This document shows positions 33,442 to 40,992 of a stretch of 61,833 nucleotides of DNA, piece by piece. Both the position numbers and the translations under genes were made by a program. A model generated the notes under the pieces. That model ran no database searches, was not told the origin of the DNA, and saw only the letters and a program-made list of their open reading frames with translations. How positions within the stretch are numbered: the first letter of the stretch is position 1; each line of letters starts with the position of its first letter. Origin of the DNA: Eggerthellaceae bacterium (GTDB lineage: Bacteria > Actinomycetota > Coriobacteriia > Coriobacteriales > Eggerthellaceae); assembly GCA_009782605.1 (NCBI GenBank), contig WRIR01000013.1:1-61833 (forward strand), in the 5' to 3' direction.

Positions 33442-34434
33442 TCAGGGCTTTGAAACGGCCTTCTCAAGTAATCCGGAAAGGTCCCTCCGCACGACCTCGG
33501 CCGTGGTGTGGATGCCGTTCTTGATAGCGGTCGCGCTCGACGAGCCGTGGCCGACGATGCAGGCCCCCTTGACCCCGAGGAGGGGCGCACCCCCATAGGT
33601 ATCGGGGTTGATGCGCTCCATAAGGCCGGTCAGGCCGCCCTTGATGGCAAGCGCGCCCAGCTTCGTCTTAGCGTTGGTGTAGAAAATCTCCTTCAAGGCT
33701 TTGAAGAGGGTCTTCGAGGTCCCCTCGATGGTCTTGAGGCAGACGTTGCCGGTGAAGCCGTCAGTCACGAAGATGTCGAAGTTCGCCGCAAGGATGTCGC
33801 CGCCCTCGGCGTTGCCCGCGAAGTTCGGCAGCTGGGCTTTCAGGAGCGCGAAGGCCTCCTGGGCGAAGGCCGAGCCCTTCGTCTCTTCCTCGCCGATGTT
33901 CACAAGCGCGACGCGCGGGTCCTCCACATGCAGTATCTCCCGCATGTACACCGTCGCCATCTGGGCGAACTGCAGCAGGTACTCCGGCTTGCAGTCTGCG
34001 TTCGCGCCGACGTCGCACATGACGACCGGCCGTACCGGGGAGGGGATGACCGTAGTGAGCGCCGGGCGCGCAAGGCCCTTGACACGCCCCATGACCAGGG
34101 TCGCCGCAGCCAGGCAGGCCCCGGTCGACCCCGCCGAATAAAAGCCAGCAGCCGCCCCTTCCTTCACCAGGCGGCAACCGACGACGATCGACGAGTCCTT
34201 CTTGCGGCGCACGGCCTCGGCAGGATGCTCGCCCATGTCGATGAACTCGGTCGTGGGACGCGCGCTGCAGCGCGCGCGGCCGGCGGCGAAGGGCTCGACG
34301 ATGTCGGCAGGCCCGCAGACGATGAGCTCCAGGCCCTCGTCTTCGGCAAGGGCCGCGGCAACGCCCTCAAGCACAACGGCTGGGGCATGGTCGCCACCGA
34401 GGGCGTCGACAGCCAGTATCACCTTGTCAGGCAT
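33442..34434 (-). CDS. plsX: phosphate acyltransferase PlsX
   Basis: 330 residues. Makes acyl-phosphate from acyl-ACP, the first committed step toward phosphatidic acid through PlsY. Family marks: VDALGGDHAP at the start, VRRKKDSSIVVGCRLVKEG, AGSTGACLAA, DVGANADCKPEYLLQFA, VTDGFTGNVCLKT and the C-terminal YGGAPLLGVKGACIVGHGSS. The ATG follows GAGGAAACA. rpmF lies upstream, the usual rpmF-plsX order. Confidence 0.97.
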   Translation of the reverse strand: MPDKVILAVDALGGDHAPAVVLEGVAAALAEDEGLELIVCGPADIVEPFAAGRARCSARPTTEFIDMGEHPAEAVRRKKDSSIVVGCRLVKEGAAAGFYSAGSTGACLAAATLVMGRVKGLARPALTTVIPSPVRPVVMCDVGANADCKPEYLLQFAQMATVYMREILHVEDPRVALVNIGEEETKGSAFAQEAFALLKAQLPNFAGNAEGGDILAANFDIFVTDGFTGNVCLKTIEGTSKTLFKALKEIFYTNAKTKLGALAIKGGLTGLMERINPDTYGGAPLLGVKGACIVGHGSSSATAIKNGIHTTAEVVRRDLSGLLEKAVSKP

Positions 34435-34471
34435 TGTTTCCTCCGTTTCAAAAACCAGCAGCGGTAAACGA

Positions 34472-34524
34472 AACGAAGCTCCTTAGAAATGCCTCGTCGG
34501 TAAGGCAAGCTAAGGAGCTTCGTT
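34472..34524 (-). terminator. hairpin between rpmF and plsX
   Basis: Arms of 15 bases at 34472-34486 and 34510-34524 are exact reverse complements, and the 23-base loop contains a second small GCC/GGC hairpin. On the minus strand it lies after the rpmF stop and is followed by a T-rich but interrupted tail. It can act as a partial terminator or a processing site that sets rpmF above plsX expression. Confidence 0.6.
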
Positions 34525-34548
34525 CAACAGACGCTTCTTGAACCGGGC

Positions 34549-34728
34549 TTACTCGGTCTCGAGGACTTCGCGGTTCTTGTAGTAGCCGCAGTTGGAGCAC
34601 ACGTGATGGGGGAGCTTCGTCTCCCCACACTGCGGGCACAGCGAACGTGCCGGGCACGGAAGCGTCTCGTTCGCACTCCGGCGGGAATGGGTCTTCGCCC
34701 GGCCGGTCTTTCGTTTAGGGACTGCCAT
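34549..34728 (-). CDS. rpmF: 50S ribosomal protein L32
   Basis: 59 residues from ATG 34726-34728 behind AAAAGGAG; an upstream in-frame ATG is ignored because L32 begins AVPKRKTGRAKTHSRRS. Two CxxC knuckles (CPQC and CSNC) mark the zinc-binding form of the protein. Usually yceD is directly upstream; here a plus-strand hydrolase gene and hairpin elements intervene. Confidence 0.96.
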   Translation of the reverse strand: MAVPKRKTGRAKTHSRRSANETLPCPARSLCPQCGETKLPHHVCSNCGYYKNREVLETE

Positions 34729-34793
34729 GGTCGCTCCTTTTCTCAACAGGCTTTTTGCCCGGAAATACAAATCTGATAAAAACACGAAAAATC

Positions 34794-34821
34794 ATTGTAC
34801 CAAAGGCAATTAAAAAAACAA
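34794..34821 (-). promoter_or_regulatory. promoter of rpmF
   Basis: On the minus strand TTGTTT (34816-34821) and TACAAT (34794-34799) are 16 bases apart, about 65 bases before rpmF. A TATACT at 34845-34850 faces the other way and probably serves the divergent hydrolase gene, though its -35 is poor. Confidence 0.65.
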
Positions 34822-34965
34822 GGGACTTCTCGGCAAAATTGCTTTATACTGTTACACCCTGTAAAAAAACCCTGTTCCTGGGACGCTTGTTCATGGAATG
34901 ACTTGGGGAAGGGCGTGCCTTTGGGGCTGGGCTCCATAGGGACGTTCCCGATACGAGTAAGGATT

Positions 34966-36123
34966 ATGTATAGGATGCAACAGACTCATACGAAGAAGCT
35001 GGGGGCCCTCCTTGTGGCCGCGACGCTCGCCTTCGGGCTGTGCGGGACCGGACTCGTCGACACGCGCGAGGCCTTTGCCGACAACACCGAGATCGACGCA
35101 CTCCTTGCCGAGGCCCAGGAGCGGATAGAGCAGACTGCCCAGGACTACGACCAAGCCACCGCAAAAGCAGAGGCCCTCCAGGGGCAGATAGAAGAGAACC
35201 TCAAGAAGATCGACGACCTTGAGGGTGCCCTGCCCGACCAGGAGGAGAGGAGCGCGACCGCCATGGTCGCCCTCTACAAGATGCAGCAGGAGGGCTTCTC
35301 CCTCGTCACGATGATACTCAACGCAGGAAGCCTCGAAGAGTTCATCTCATCCATCGAATACCTCAACACCATCCACCAGACGACGATGAACGAGGTCTTG
35401 CGGCTCCAGACGATGCGGGACGACCTGCAAAACACCAAGAGGTCCCTGCAGGAGAGCAAGATGGCCGTCGATGCCGAGAAGGTTCGTGCCGAGGAGGCCT
35501 TGAAGGAGGCCCAGGCAGCACGCGAGGAAGCCCAGCGCCGGGCCGAGGAAGAGGCCGCACGCCAGGCAGCCGCACGCCAGGCGGAGATAGAGCGCCAGGC
35601 AGCCGCCGAGCGCGTCAAGGCCGAAAGCAAGGCCAAGGAGGCCGACGAGGCGGACAGCGCCGGGAACGGGGGCGGCGAGGCCGTGCCCAAGCCCGAAGCG
35701 AGCGCAACCCCCCCTGCCGCACCCAAGCCCGCTTCGCCAGGAGCGGTCGACTGGTCGCTTGACAAGGCCACCTTCGTCAGCACCTGGACAGCCCGCATCG
35801 ACGCCTACCTGGCGGGCTCCCCCTTGGGAGGGCAGGGCCGCACTTTCGCCGAGGCCGCCTGGAACTACGGCGTGGACCCCCGCTTCTCACCGGCTATCTC
35901 CAACACCGAGAGCACCAAGGGACGCTACTGCTTCAAGCCCCACAATGCCTGGGGCTGGGGCAGCGTAAGCTGGGGAAGTTGGGAAGAAGCAATCAATGCC
36001 CATGTCCGGGGGCTTGCCAACGGCTACGGCGGCGCCATCTCGATTGCCGGCGCAAAGAAGTACTGCCCGCCGAACTGGGAACACTGGTACAACGCAACTC
36101 TCAACGAAATGAATAAAATGTAG
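34966..36123 (+). CDS. secreted coiled-coil cell-wall hydrolase (lysozyme/glucosaminidase-like C-terminal domain)
   Basis: 385 residues from ATG 34966 (GTAAGG three bases upstream; an ATG nine bases later is also possible). A Sec signal (KKLGALLVAATLAFGLCG, cleavage around AFA-D) is followed by a long coiled coil (about 45-260) with a PcsB/CwlO-like central ALYKMQQEGFSLVTMILNAG. Next are a Glu/Ala/Arg-rich helix and a Pro/Ala linker. The C-terminal domain (about 290-385) has AEAAWNYGVDPRFSPAISNT followed by E-S-T, with the Glu in the place of a lysozyme-type acid, then AWGWGSVSWGSWEEAINAH. This suggests peptidoglycan glycan-strand cleavage with coiled-coil regulation. The 110-base 5' leader is G-rich, but I recognise no riboswitch in it. 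Confidence 0.82.
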   Translation: MYRMQQTHTKKLGALLVAATLAFGLCGTGLVDTREAFADNTEIDALLAEAQERIEQTAQDYDQATAKAEALQGQIEENLKKIDDLEGALPDQEERSATAMVALYKMQQEGFSLVTMILNAGSLEEFISSIEYLNTIHQTTMNEVLRLQTMRDDLQNTKRSLQESKMAVDAEKVRAEEALKEAQAAREEAQRRAEEEAARQAAARQAEIERQAAAERVKAESKAKEADEADSAGNGGGEAVPKPEASATPPAAPKPASPGAVDWSLDKATFVSTWTARIDAYLAGSPLGGQGRTFAEAAWNYGVDPRFSPAISNTESTKGRYCFKPHNAWGWGSVSWGSWEEAINAHVRGLANGYGGAISIAGAKKYCPPNWEHWYNATLNEMNKM

Positions 36124-36157
36124 TTCTACACGCTGATTGTAGAATCAGCGTGTAGAA
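36124..36157 (+). terminator. hairpin after the cell-wall hydrolase gene
   Basis: A perfect 15-bp stem (36124-36138 with 36143-36157) and a 4-base loop begin right at the stop codon. There is no T run after it, so it would act as a weak or rho-assisted terminator or mRNA-stabilising end. Confidence 0.6.
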
Positions 36158-36172
36158 CCTCGACGCTGCGGC

Positions 36173-36266
36173 TTTCTCAGGTGCCCCAGATTGGCGCTCT
36201 GGCTCGGACTCACGTACTCAAGTACGCTTCGTCCTCGCATCACGCCAATCTGGGGCACCTGAGAAA
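36173..36266. repeat. 94-base palindromic element with 24-bp perfect arms
   Basis: Bases 36173-36196 and 36243-36266 are exact reverse complements. The 46-base centre has further nested pairing (CGGAC/GTCC and CGTAC/GTACG). No coding potential exists. The structure and its intergenic position resemble dispersed palindromic intergenic elements, so other copies are expected elsewhere in the genome. Confidence 0.75.
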
Positions 36267-36299
36267 CCCTCGCTGACTGATGTGGACCGGGGAGGGGGC

Positions 36300-36321
36300 A
36301 AAAAACCAAATCGGTGGTTTT
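36300..36321 (-). terminator. rho-independent terminator of the coaD-yceD unit
   Basis: On the minus strand AAAACCA pairs with TGGTTTT around the loop CCGATT and is followed by TT, 20 bases after the yceD stop. The stem is A/T-rich, but the T tail is in the right place. Confidence 0.6.
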
Positions 36322-36342
36322 GAAAAAGCAAAAATGGGAGTT

Positions 36343-36888
36343 TTAATCGAAGGGGAAGCCCTCTAAGGCCTTGAAGGGGTTGGGGGCGGTGTCGGGGAGC
36401 TCGGGGGCGGGGACGCATGGGCAGGGGTCGGTGTTCCTGTTCTGCCCGCAGGTGGGGCACAGCCCCTTGCAGTCCTCGTCGCACAGCGGGACAAGCGGCA
36501 GCTCCAGCAACAGCGCGGCGTCGAGCAGGGGTGCCAGGTCTATCACCTTGTCGGGCGGCAGCCTGTCGAACTCGTCGGCGTCCATGGCCTCGGGAGCGGA
36601 GGATTCCTCGGAAAGCAGGTAATAGCCCTCTATCTCGCCTGACACCGAAGGCTCGAAGGTCTCGAGGCAGCGGGCGCAGGTCGCCTTTGCAACGCCCTCT
36701 ACCGTACCGGCGAGCAGCAGTGCGTCCCCCGTATTGGAAATGGTGAGGCTCCACGTGAGCGGGGAAGCAAACTCGTAGAGGTCGGGCCCTGCCTTGAGCA
36801 TGGACAGGCCGTAGCCGCCCTCAAACGAAGAACTCTCCGCAGGGGCGAAGAGTTCGGGGGGGATGGTGATACGGGTCGGGTCCATCAT
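36343..36888 (-). CDS. DUF177/YceD-family protein
   Basis: 181 residues. The DUF177 pattern is clear: KATCARCLETFEPSVSGEIE in the middle and, near the end, PLCDEDCKGLCPTCGQNRN, two zinc-ribbon-like Cys pairs. The family is tied to 23S rRNA accumulation and is normally co-transcribed with rpmF. Here rpmF lies 1.6 kb further and has its own promoter. Start is the first of two ATGs at 36886-36888, overlapping the coiled-coil gene by four bases. Confidence 0.9.
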   Translation of the reverse strand: MMDPTRITIPPELFAPAESSSFEGGYGLSMLKAGPDLYEFASPLTWSLTISNTGDALLLAGTVEGVAKATCARCLETFEPSVSGEIEGYYLLSEESSAPEAMDADEFDRLPPDKVIDLAPLLDAALLLELPLVPLCDEDCKGLCPTCGQNRNTDPCPCVPAPELPDTAPNPFKALEGFPFD

Positions 36889-37355
36889 CGTCCGACGAGC
36901 GAGCTTGCGTTCAGGCGGTCGCGGCAGCGCCGGACGTTGCCCAGAAGCGTGTCGAGGCTCTGTTCGACATGCCCGAACACCTCGTCGGCGTAGTCCTCGG
37001 CACCGGCCCGCGTCTGGCGCTCAAGCTCCCGGGCATCCGCGAGGATAGTGTCAGCCTGCTGCTGGGATATCCTGACGATCTCCTGCTCGCTGGCGATGGT
37101 CATCGCTTGGCTGCGGGCATCCTCTATCATGCGGTTCGCCTCAGCCTCGGCGTCGTCGAGCAGGCTTTGGCGCTCGCGCACTATCTGGCGAGAAAGGGAA
37201 AACTCGCTCGGGAACGTGTCTCGAAGCTCGTCCATAATCTCGAATGCCGCCGCAATATCAACCTGGCGGATGCTGTTCTTGCCGAATACCGGCTTGGAAT
37301 CTTCCAACAGAATCGAGAGCTCTTCCAGTAAGCCCAATACTCCTGCTTCGTCCAT
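36885..37355 (-). CDS. coiled-coil protein, DivIVA/ATP-synthase-b-like, unknown role
   Basis: 156 residues, predicted almost entirely helical. The N-terminus DEAGVLGLLEELSILLEDSK is followed by a short Gly/Lys hinge and a long Ala/Glu/Gln-rich helix (ERQSLLDDAEAEANRMIEDA) and ends near a basic RRCRDRLN. There is no signal peptide. Genes of this kind between coaD and yceD are often annotated as DivIVA-like or hypothetical; a scaffold role in division is inference. It overlaps yceD by four bases. Confidence 0.75.
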   Translation of the reverse strand: MDEAGVLGLLEELSILLEDSKPVFGKNSIRQVDIAAAFEIMDELRDTFPSEFSLSRQIVRERQSLLDDAEAEANRMIEDARSQAMTIASEQEIVRISQQQADTILADARELERQTRAGAEDYADEVFGHVEQSLDTLLGNVRRCRDRLNASSLVGR

Positions 37356-37526
37356 GGCAGTCCTTCCAACCTCTTCTGCTCCGTTAGCGCTGCGTTAGTG
37401 AACGTGTGGCTGCGCGGCTACACACGACAAAACATTGTAGCATGAAGCACACAATTTCCAAACCATCCTGCACAAACCGCACATTTACACAGAAGGGAGC
37501 GGCCTTTTCGGCCTTTTCCGCATATT

Positions 37527-38009
37527 TCAGGCCTCTGCGAACTTTGCCTTCAGGGCCGCGCCCACGCATGAGGGGACGAAGCGGTCCACGTCGCCGCGCA
37601 GGCTGGCAATCTCGCGGACAATCGAAGACGAGAGGTACATGTACTGAGGGGGCGACATGATGAACAGGGTCTCTATAGCCTTGTTCAGCTGATAGTTCAA
37701 GGCGGTCATCTGGAACTCGTACTCGAAGTCGGTGATGGCGCGCAGACCCTTGATGAGTATCTGGGCCTCTATCTGCGTGGCAAAATCGACGAGCAGGCAG
37801 TTGAAGGACAGCACCCGCACGTTCTTCAAATGCCGCGTCGCCTCCTGGGCAAGCGCCACCCGCTCTTCGGAGGCGAACAGGGGCTTTTTGTTGGGGGACG
37901 CCGCGACGCCGACAACGACCTCGTCGACTAGCTGGGTTGCCCGTGAGATGACGTCAAGGTGGCCTTCGGTTATGGGGTCGAAGGTGCCGGGTATGAGTGC
38001 GCGCTTCAT
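37527..38009 (-). CDS. coaD: phosphopantetheine adenylyltransferase
   Basis: 160 residues. Nucleotidyltransferase motif GTFDPITEGHLD at the N-terminus (T/HxGH), RAITDFEYEFQMTALN in the middle and YLSSSIVREIASLRGDVDRF at the end are characteristic. It adds AMP to 4'-phosphopantetheine in CoA synthesis. Start ATG 38007-38009. It lies 109 bases downstream of rsmD, the usual pairing. Confidence 0.97.
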   Translation of the reverse strand: MKRALIPGTFDPITEGHLDVISRATQLVDEVVVGVAASPNKKPLFASEERVALAQEATRHLKNVRVLSFNCLLVDFATQIEAQILIKGLRAITDFEYEFQMTALNYQLNKAIETLFIMSPPQYMYLSSSIVREIASLRGDVDRFVPSCVGAALKAKFAEA

Positions 38010-38118
38010 AAGGGGGTCCTTTTCTGTGCTCGTCGCTTCTTCTCCTGGAGGCCTCCATGCCGCCAGGGCCTTTGTGTCGCATGCGCAGTAAAGCCCCCTG
38101 CGCCCCGGGGTGGTTCCT

Positions 38119-38697
38119 TCATGTCCTGCGCCTCAGGATGTCAACAGCGGTGTCCCCGTATCCTTTGTGCGAGACGATCTCCCATTGTAGTGGCCCGAAG
38201 GCCTGCACAACAGCAGAATCGTCCGATTTCGCATGTTCATACGAAATCAATGCTTCCGCGGCCAGGAGGGCGGCCTCGTCGAGCGCACAGAGCAGGGCGC
38301 CCATCCGGGAGGCCTCATACGCATAGGGCGGGTCGAGGAAGACAATGTCGAAGGGCGACACAGCATCCCGTGGGGGGCTTTTCAGGATATCGGCGCGGCA
38401 AAGGGCGAAGCGCGTCTCCGCAATCCCCAGCGACGCGACGTTTGCCGAGAGCGTGCGCAGGACTGCCGCGTCCCGCTCGTAGAAGGTGGCGTGTGCCGCC
38501 GCCCGGCTCAGCGCCTCAAGGCCCAACGCCCCGCTCCCGGCGAAGGCGTCGAGCACGACCGCGCCGCCCAGGCCGCCGCGCGTGCTTGCCAGGGTGCTCA
38601 TCAAGGCCTCGCGGACGCGGTCGGTGGTCGGCCGCGCCACGTCGCCCTTCAGCGCCTTGAGCGGACGCCCCCTATGCTCGCCTGCAATGATGCGCAC
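38119..38697 (-). CDS. rsmD: 16S rRNA (guanine966-N2)-methyltransferase
   Basis: 192 residues from a GTG at 38695-38697 with GGGAGG upstream. It begins MRIIAGEHRGRPLKA, has the SAM-binding VLDAFAGSGALGLEALSRGA-type loop (here ending SRAAA), and the N6/N2-methylase motif FLDPPYAY. It methylates 16S rRNA during 30S assembly. It follows recG by 12 bases, so the recG-rsmD-coaD order is intact. Confidence 0.95.
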   Translation of the reverse strand: MRIIAGEHRGRPLKALKGDVARPTTDRVREALMSTLASTRGGLGGAVVLDAFAGSGALGLEALSRAAAHATFYERDAAVLRTLSANVASLGIAETRFALCRADILKSPPRDAVSPFDIVFLDPPYAYEASRMGALLCALDEAALLAAEALISYEHAKSDDSAVVQAFGPLQWEIVSHKGYGDTAVDILRRRT

Positions 38698-38709
38698 CGG
38701 CCCTCCCCC

Positions 38710-40956
38710 CTATCCGCCCAAGACCTTGTGCGCGTCTTTGAAGATGAGGCGCATCTCCCGCCCAAGCAGGCGGTAGGCCTCGCTTTCAAGGCTAGGGTCG
38801 GCGGCGAGGATAGCTTGGGCGTCGGCGTGCGCCGCCTCGATGATCTTCGCGTCGCGGACGACGTTGACCAGCTTCAGCACCGACGCCCCGTGCTGCCTGT
38901 TGCCGAGGATGTCGCCCTCGCGGCGCAGCGACAGGTCAAAGCTTGCAAGCTCGAAGCCGTCCTCGGTCCTCTCCATGGCCGAAAGCCTCTCAAGCACAGC
39001 CGGCGCCTTCGAGCCCGATACGAGGAAGACCTCGCCCTGCTCTTTTCCGCGGCCTACCCTCCCCCGCAGCTGGTGAAGCTGGGCAAGGCCGAAACGGTCG
39101 GCGTCCTCGATTATCATGACCGCCGCATTGGCGACGTCGATGCCGACCTCGATGACGGTGGTCGCGACAAGGACCTGAGATGCCCCGTCCCTGAATCGCT
39201 GCATGGCCTCCTGCTTTTCCGCACCGCTCATCTTCCCATGGAGCAGGTCAACCTGGTAGTGGGCAAAGACGGTGTTCTGCAGGAACTCCGCTTCCTTGCG
39301 GGCGGCCTTGACGTCGGCGCCTTCCAGGTCGCTCTCTGCCTCGATGCTGATAGCGGCCCAGGTATAGGACTCGTCCTCGGGGTCTTGGCCTGTGCCAACG
39401 GCGGCGCCCTCCCCCGCCTCCGGTAACGCCTTCTCGCCAGCAGCGCCCACAAGGGGGCAGACCACATAGACCTGCCGCCCTTTTTCCAAGGCCTGCAGGG
39501 CGGCGTCGTAGGCCGTGCCCCTCAGGGTTTTGGGAAGCACCCGGGTCACGTTGCCCGCCGCGTTGAGCGGGCGGGCCTTTATGTAAGAGAGACTCAGGTC
39601 GCCGTACAGCGCAAGGGCGAGCGAACGGGGGATCGGAGTCGCCGTGAGGTAAAGGGCGTCAGGGGCGGCACCCTTTGCAAGCAGCTTCGCCCGTTGTCCC
39701 ACCCCGAAGCGGTGCTGCTCGTCGATGATGACGAACGAGCAGTCCCTCAGGACCACGTCGTCCTCAAGGAGCGCGTGGGTGCCGAACAGCACGTCGAGGG
39801 CCCCCGAGGCAGCCTGTCCGAGGATGGCCGCGCGCTCCTCGGCACCCGTCGCCCCAGTAAGGACCGCCCAGGCTATCCCGGCCGCATCAAAGAGGCCGCC
39901 GAGCTTTTCGGCGTACTGGCGGGCAAGTATCTCGGTCGGGGCCATCATCAGCGCCTGGGTGCCCGTGTCGGCACAGGCCGCAAGGCCGAACGCAGCAACG
40001 GCGGTCTTGCCGGTGCCGACATCGCCCAGTACCAGGTGGTTCGCAGTCGCAGGCGCCGCCATCACACCGAGCAGGTCTTCCCGGGCCCGCGCCTGCTCGT
40101 CGGTCAAGGCGAAGGGAAGAGCCTCTGCCAGCCTGTGCAGGCGGGGGCCCGAAACCTCGTGGACGCGCGGGGCGACCTCCCGCGAGCGCAGGCCCGCCCC
40201 GGTCATGAGGTACAGTTCAAGGAAGAGCAGCTCCTCGTAAGCAAGGCGGCGGCGCGCCGCCTGGGCCTGCGCAGGATCCTGGGGGAAATGGATGTTCGCA
40301 AGCGCTGTTTGCCTGCTCACGAGGCGATAGCGGCGGCGCAGGTCGAGGGGCAGCGGGTCGTAGGTGCCCCGACACAGCTCAAGCGCATTGCCGACAAGGC
40401 GGCGCATCAGGGCGGTCGAGACCTTCTTGCATGCCGGATGGACCGGCACGATCAGGCCGAGGTCGGCGTCGGAGCCCTCTTCCAATGCCTCGATGAAGGG
40501 GTTCACCATGCGCTTGAAGCCGTAGTTGAACTCAAGCTTTCCCGACACCGCCACACGCATGCCCGCGGCAAGGGTCCCCATGAGCCACGGCTGCCTGAAA
40601 CAGGTGACCATCATGAGGCCCGAGCTGTCGACAAGCGCAATCTCAACAAGGCTGAGCCGAGGACGCGGGGTCTTGAGGTCTATCCCATGGATGCTGCCGA
40701 CGATCGTGCACATCTGCCCAATGGATGCCTGGGCGACCGTCTGCACCTGCGACATGTCGATATAGCGGCGGGGGTAGTGGGTGACGAGGTCGCGGACGCT
40801 GCGAATTCCCAGGCCCTCAAGGGCCTTTGCCCGGGACGGGCTCACAAGGCGGATCCGAGTCGCCGGCTCGTCGAGCACCAAGGTGGCAGAGAGGCGGCCG
40901 AAAGACGGGATTGCGCCCGCCGAGCGTTGCTGCGCAGGTGTTTGAGGCCCAGTCAA
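38710..40956 (-). CDS. recG: ATP-dependent DNA helicase RecG
   Basis: 748 residues. A wedge/OB domain at the N-terminus (ALEGLGIRSVRDLVTHYPRR then the OB-like IGQMCTIVGSI) precedes SF2 helicase motifs: GDVGTGKTAVAAFGL (Walker A), VIIDEQHRFGVGQRAK (DEQH box), LYLTATPIPRSL, and VATTVIEVGIDVANA with QLRGRVGRG. It remodels stalled forks and Holliday junctions. The start is a TTG at 40954-40956, with GGAG eight bases upstream. Confidence 0.96.
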   Translation of the reverse strand: MTGPQTPAQQRSAGAIPSFGRLSATLVLDEPATRIRLVSPSRAKALEGLGIRSVRDLVTHYPRRYIDMSQVQTVAQASIGQMCTIVGSIHGIDLKTPRPRLSLVEIALVDSSGLMMVTCFRQPWLMGTLAAGMRVAVSGKLEFNYGFKRMVNPFIEALEEGSDADLGLIVPVHPACKKVSTALMRRLVGNALELCRGTYDPLPLDLRRRYRLVSRQTALANIHFPQDPAQAQAARRRLAYEELLFLELYLMTGAGLRSREVAPRVHEVSGPRLHRLAEALPFALTDEQARAREDLLGVMAAPATANHLVLGDVGTGKTAVAAFGLAACADTGTQALMMAPTEILARQYAEKLGGLFDAAGIAWAVLTGATGAEERAAILGQAASGALDVLFGTHALLEDDVVLRDCSFVIIDEQHRFGVGQRAKLLAKGAAPDALYLTATPIPRSLALALYGDLSLSYIKARPLNAAGNVTRVLPKTLRGTAYDAALQALEKGRQVYVVCPLVGAAGEKALPEAGEGAAVGTGQDPEDESYTWAAISIEAESDLEGADVKAARKEAEFLQNTVFAHYQVDLLHGKMSGAEKQEAMQRFRDGASQVLVATTVIEVGIDVANAAVMIIEDADRFGLAQLHQLRGRVGRGKEQGEVFLVSGSKAPAVLERLSAMERTEDGFELASFDLSLRREGDILGNRQHGASVLKLVNVVRDAKIIEAAHADAQAILAADPSLESEAYRLLGREMRLIFKDAHKVLGG

Positions 40957-40992
40957 GCTCTTGCTCCGACAGAGGAAAAGGCCGTGTGGCCC

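Noticed and set aside
34850-34965. Possible riboswitch in the G-rich leader of the cell-wall hydrolase gene
   Set aside because: Cell-wall hydrolases of Gram-positives often have c-di-AMP riboswitches, but the conserved aptamer blocks could not be matched here, so it is not annotated.
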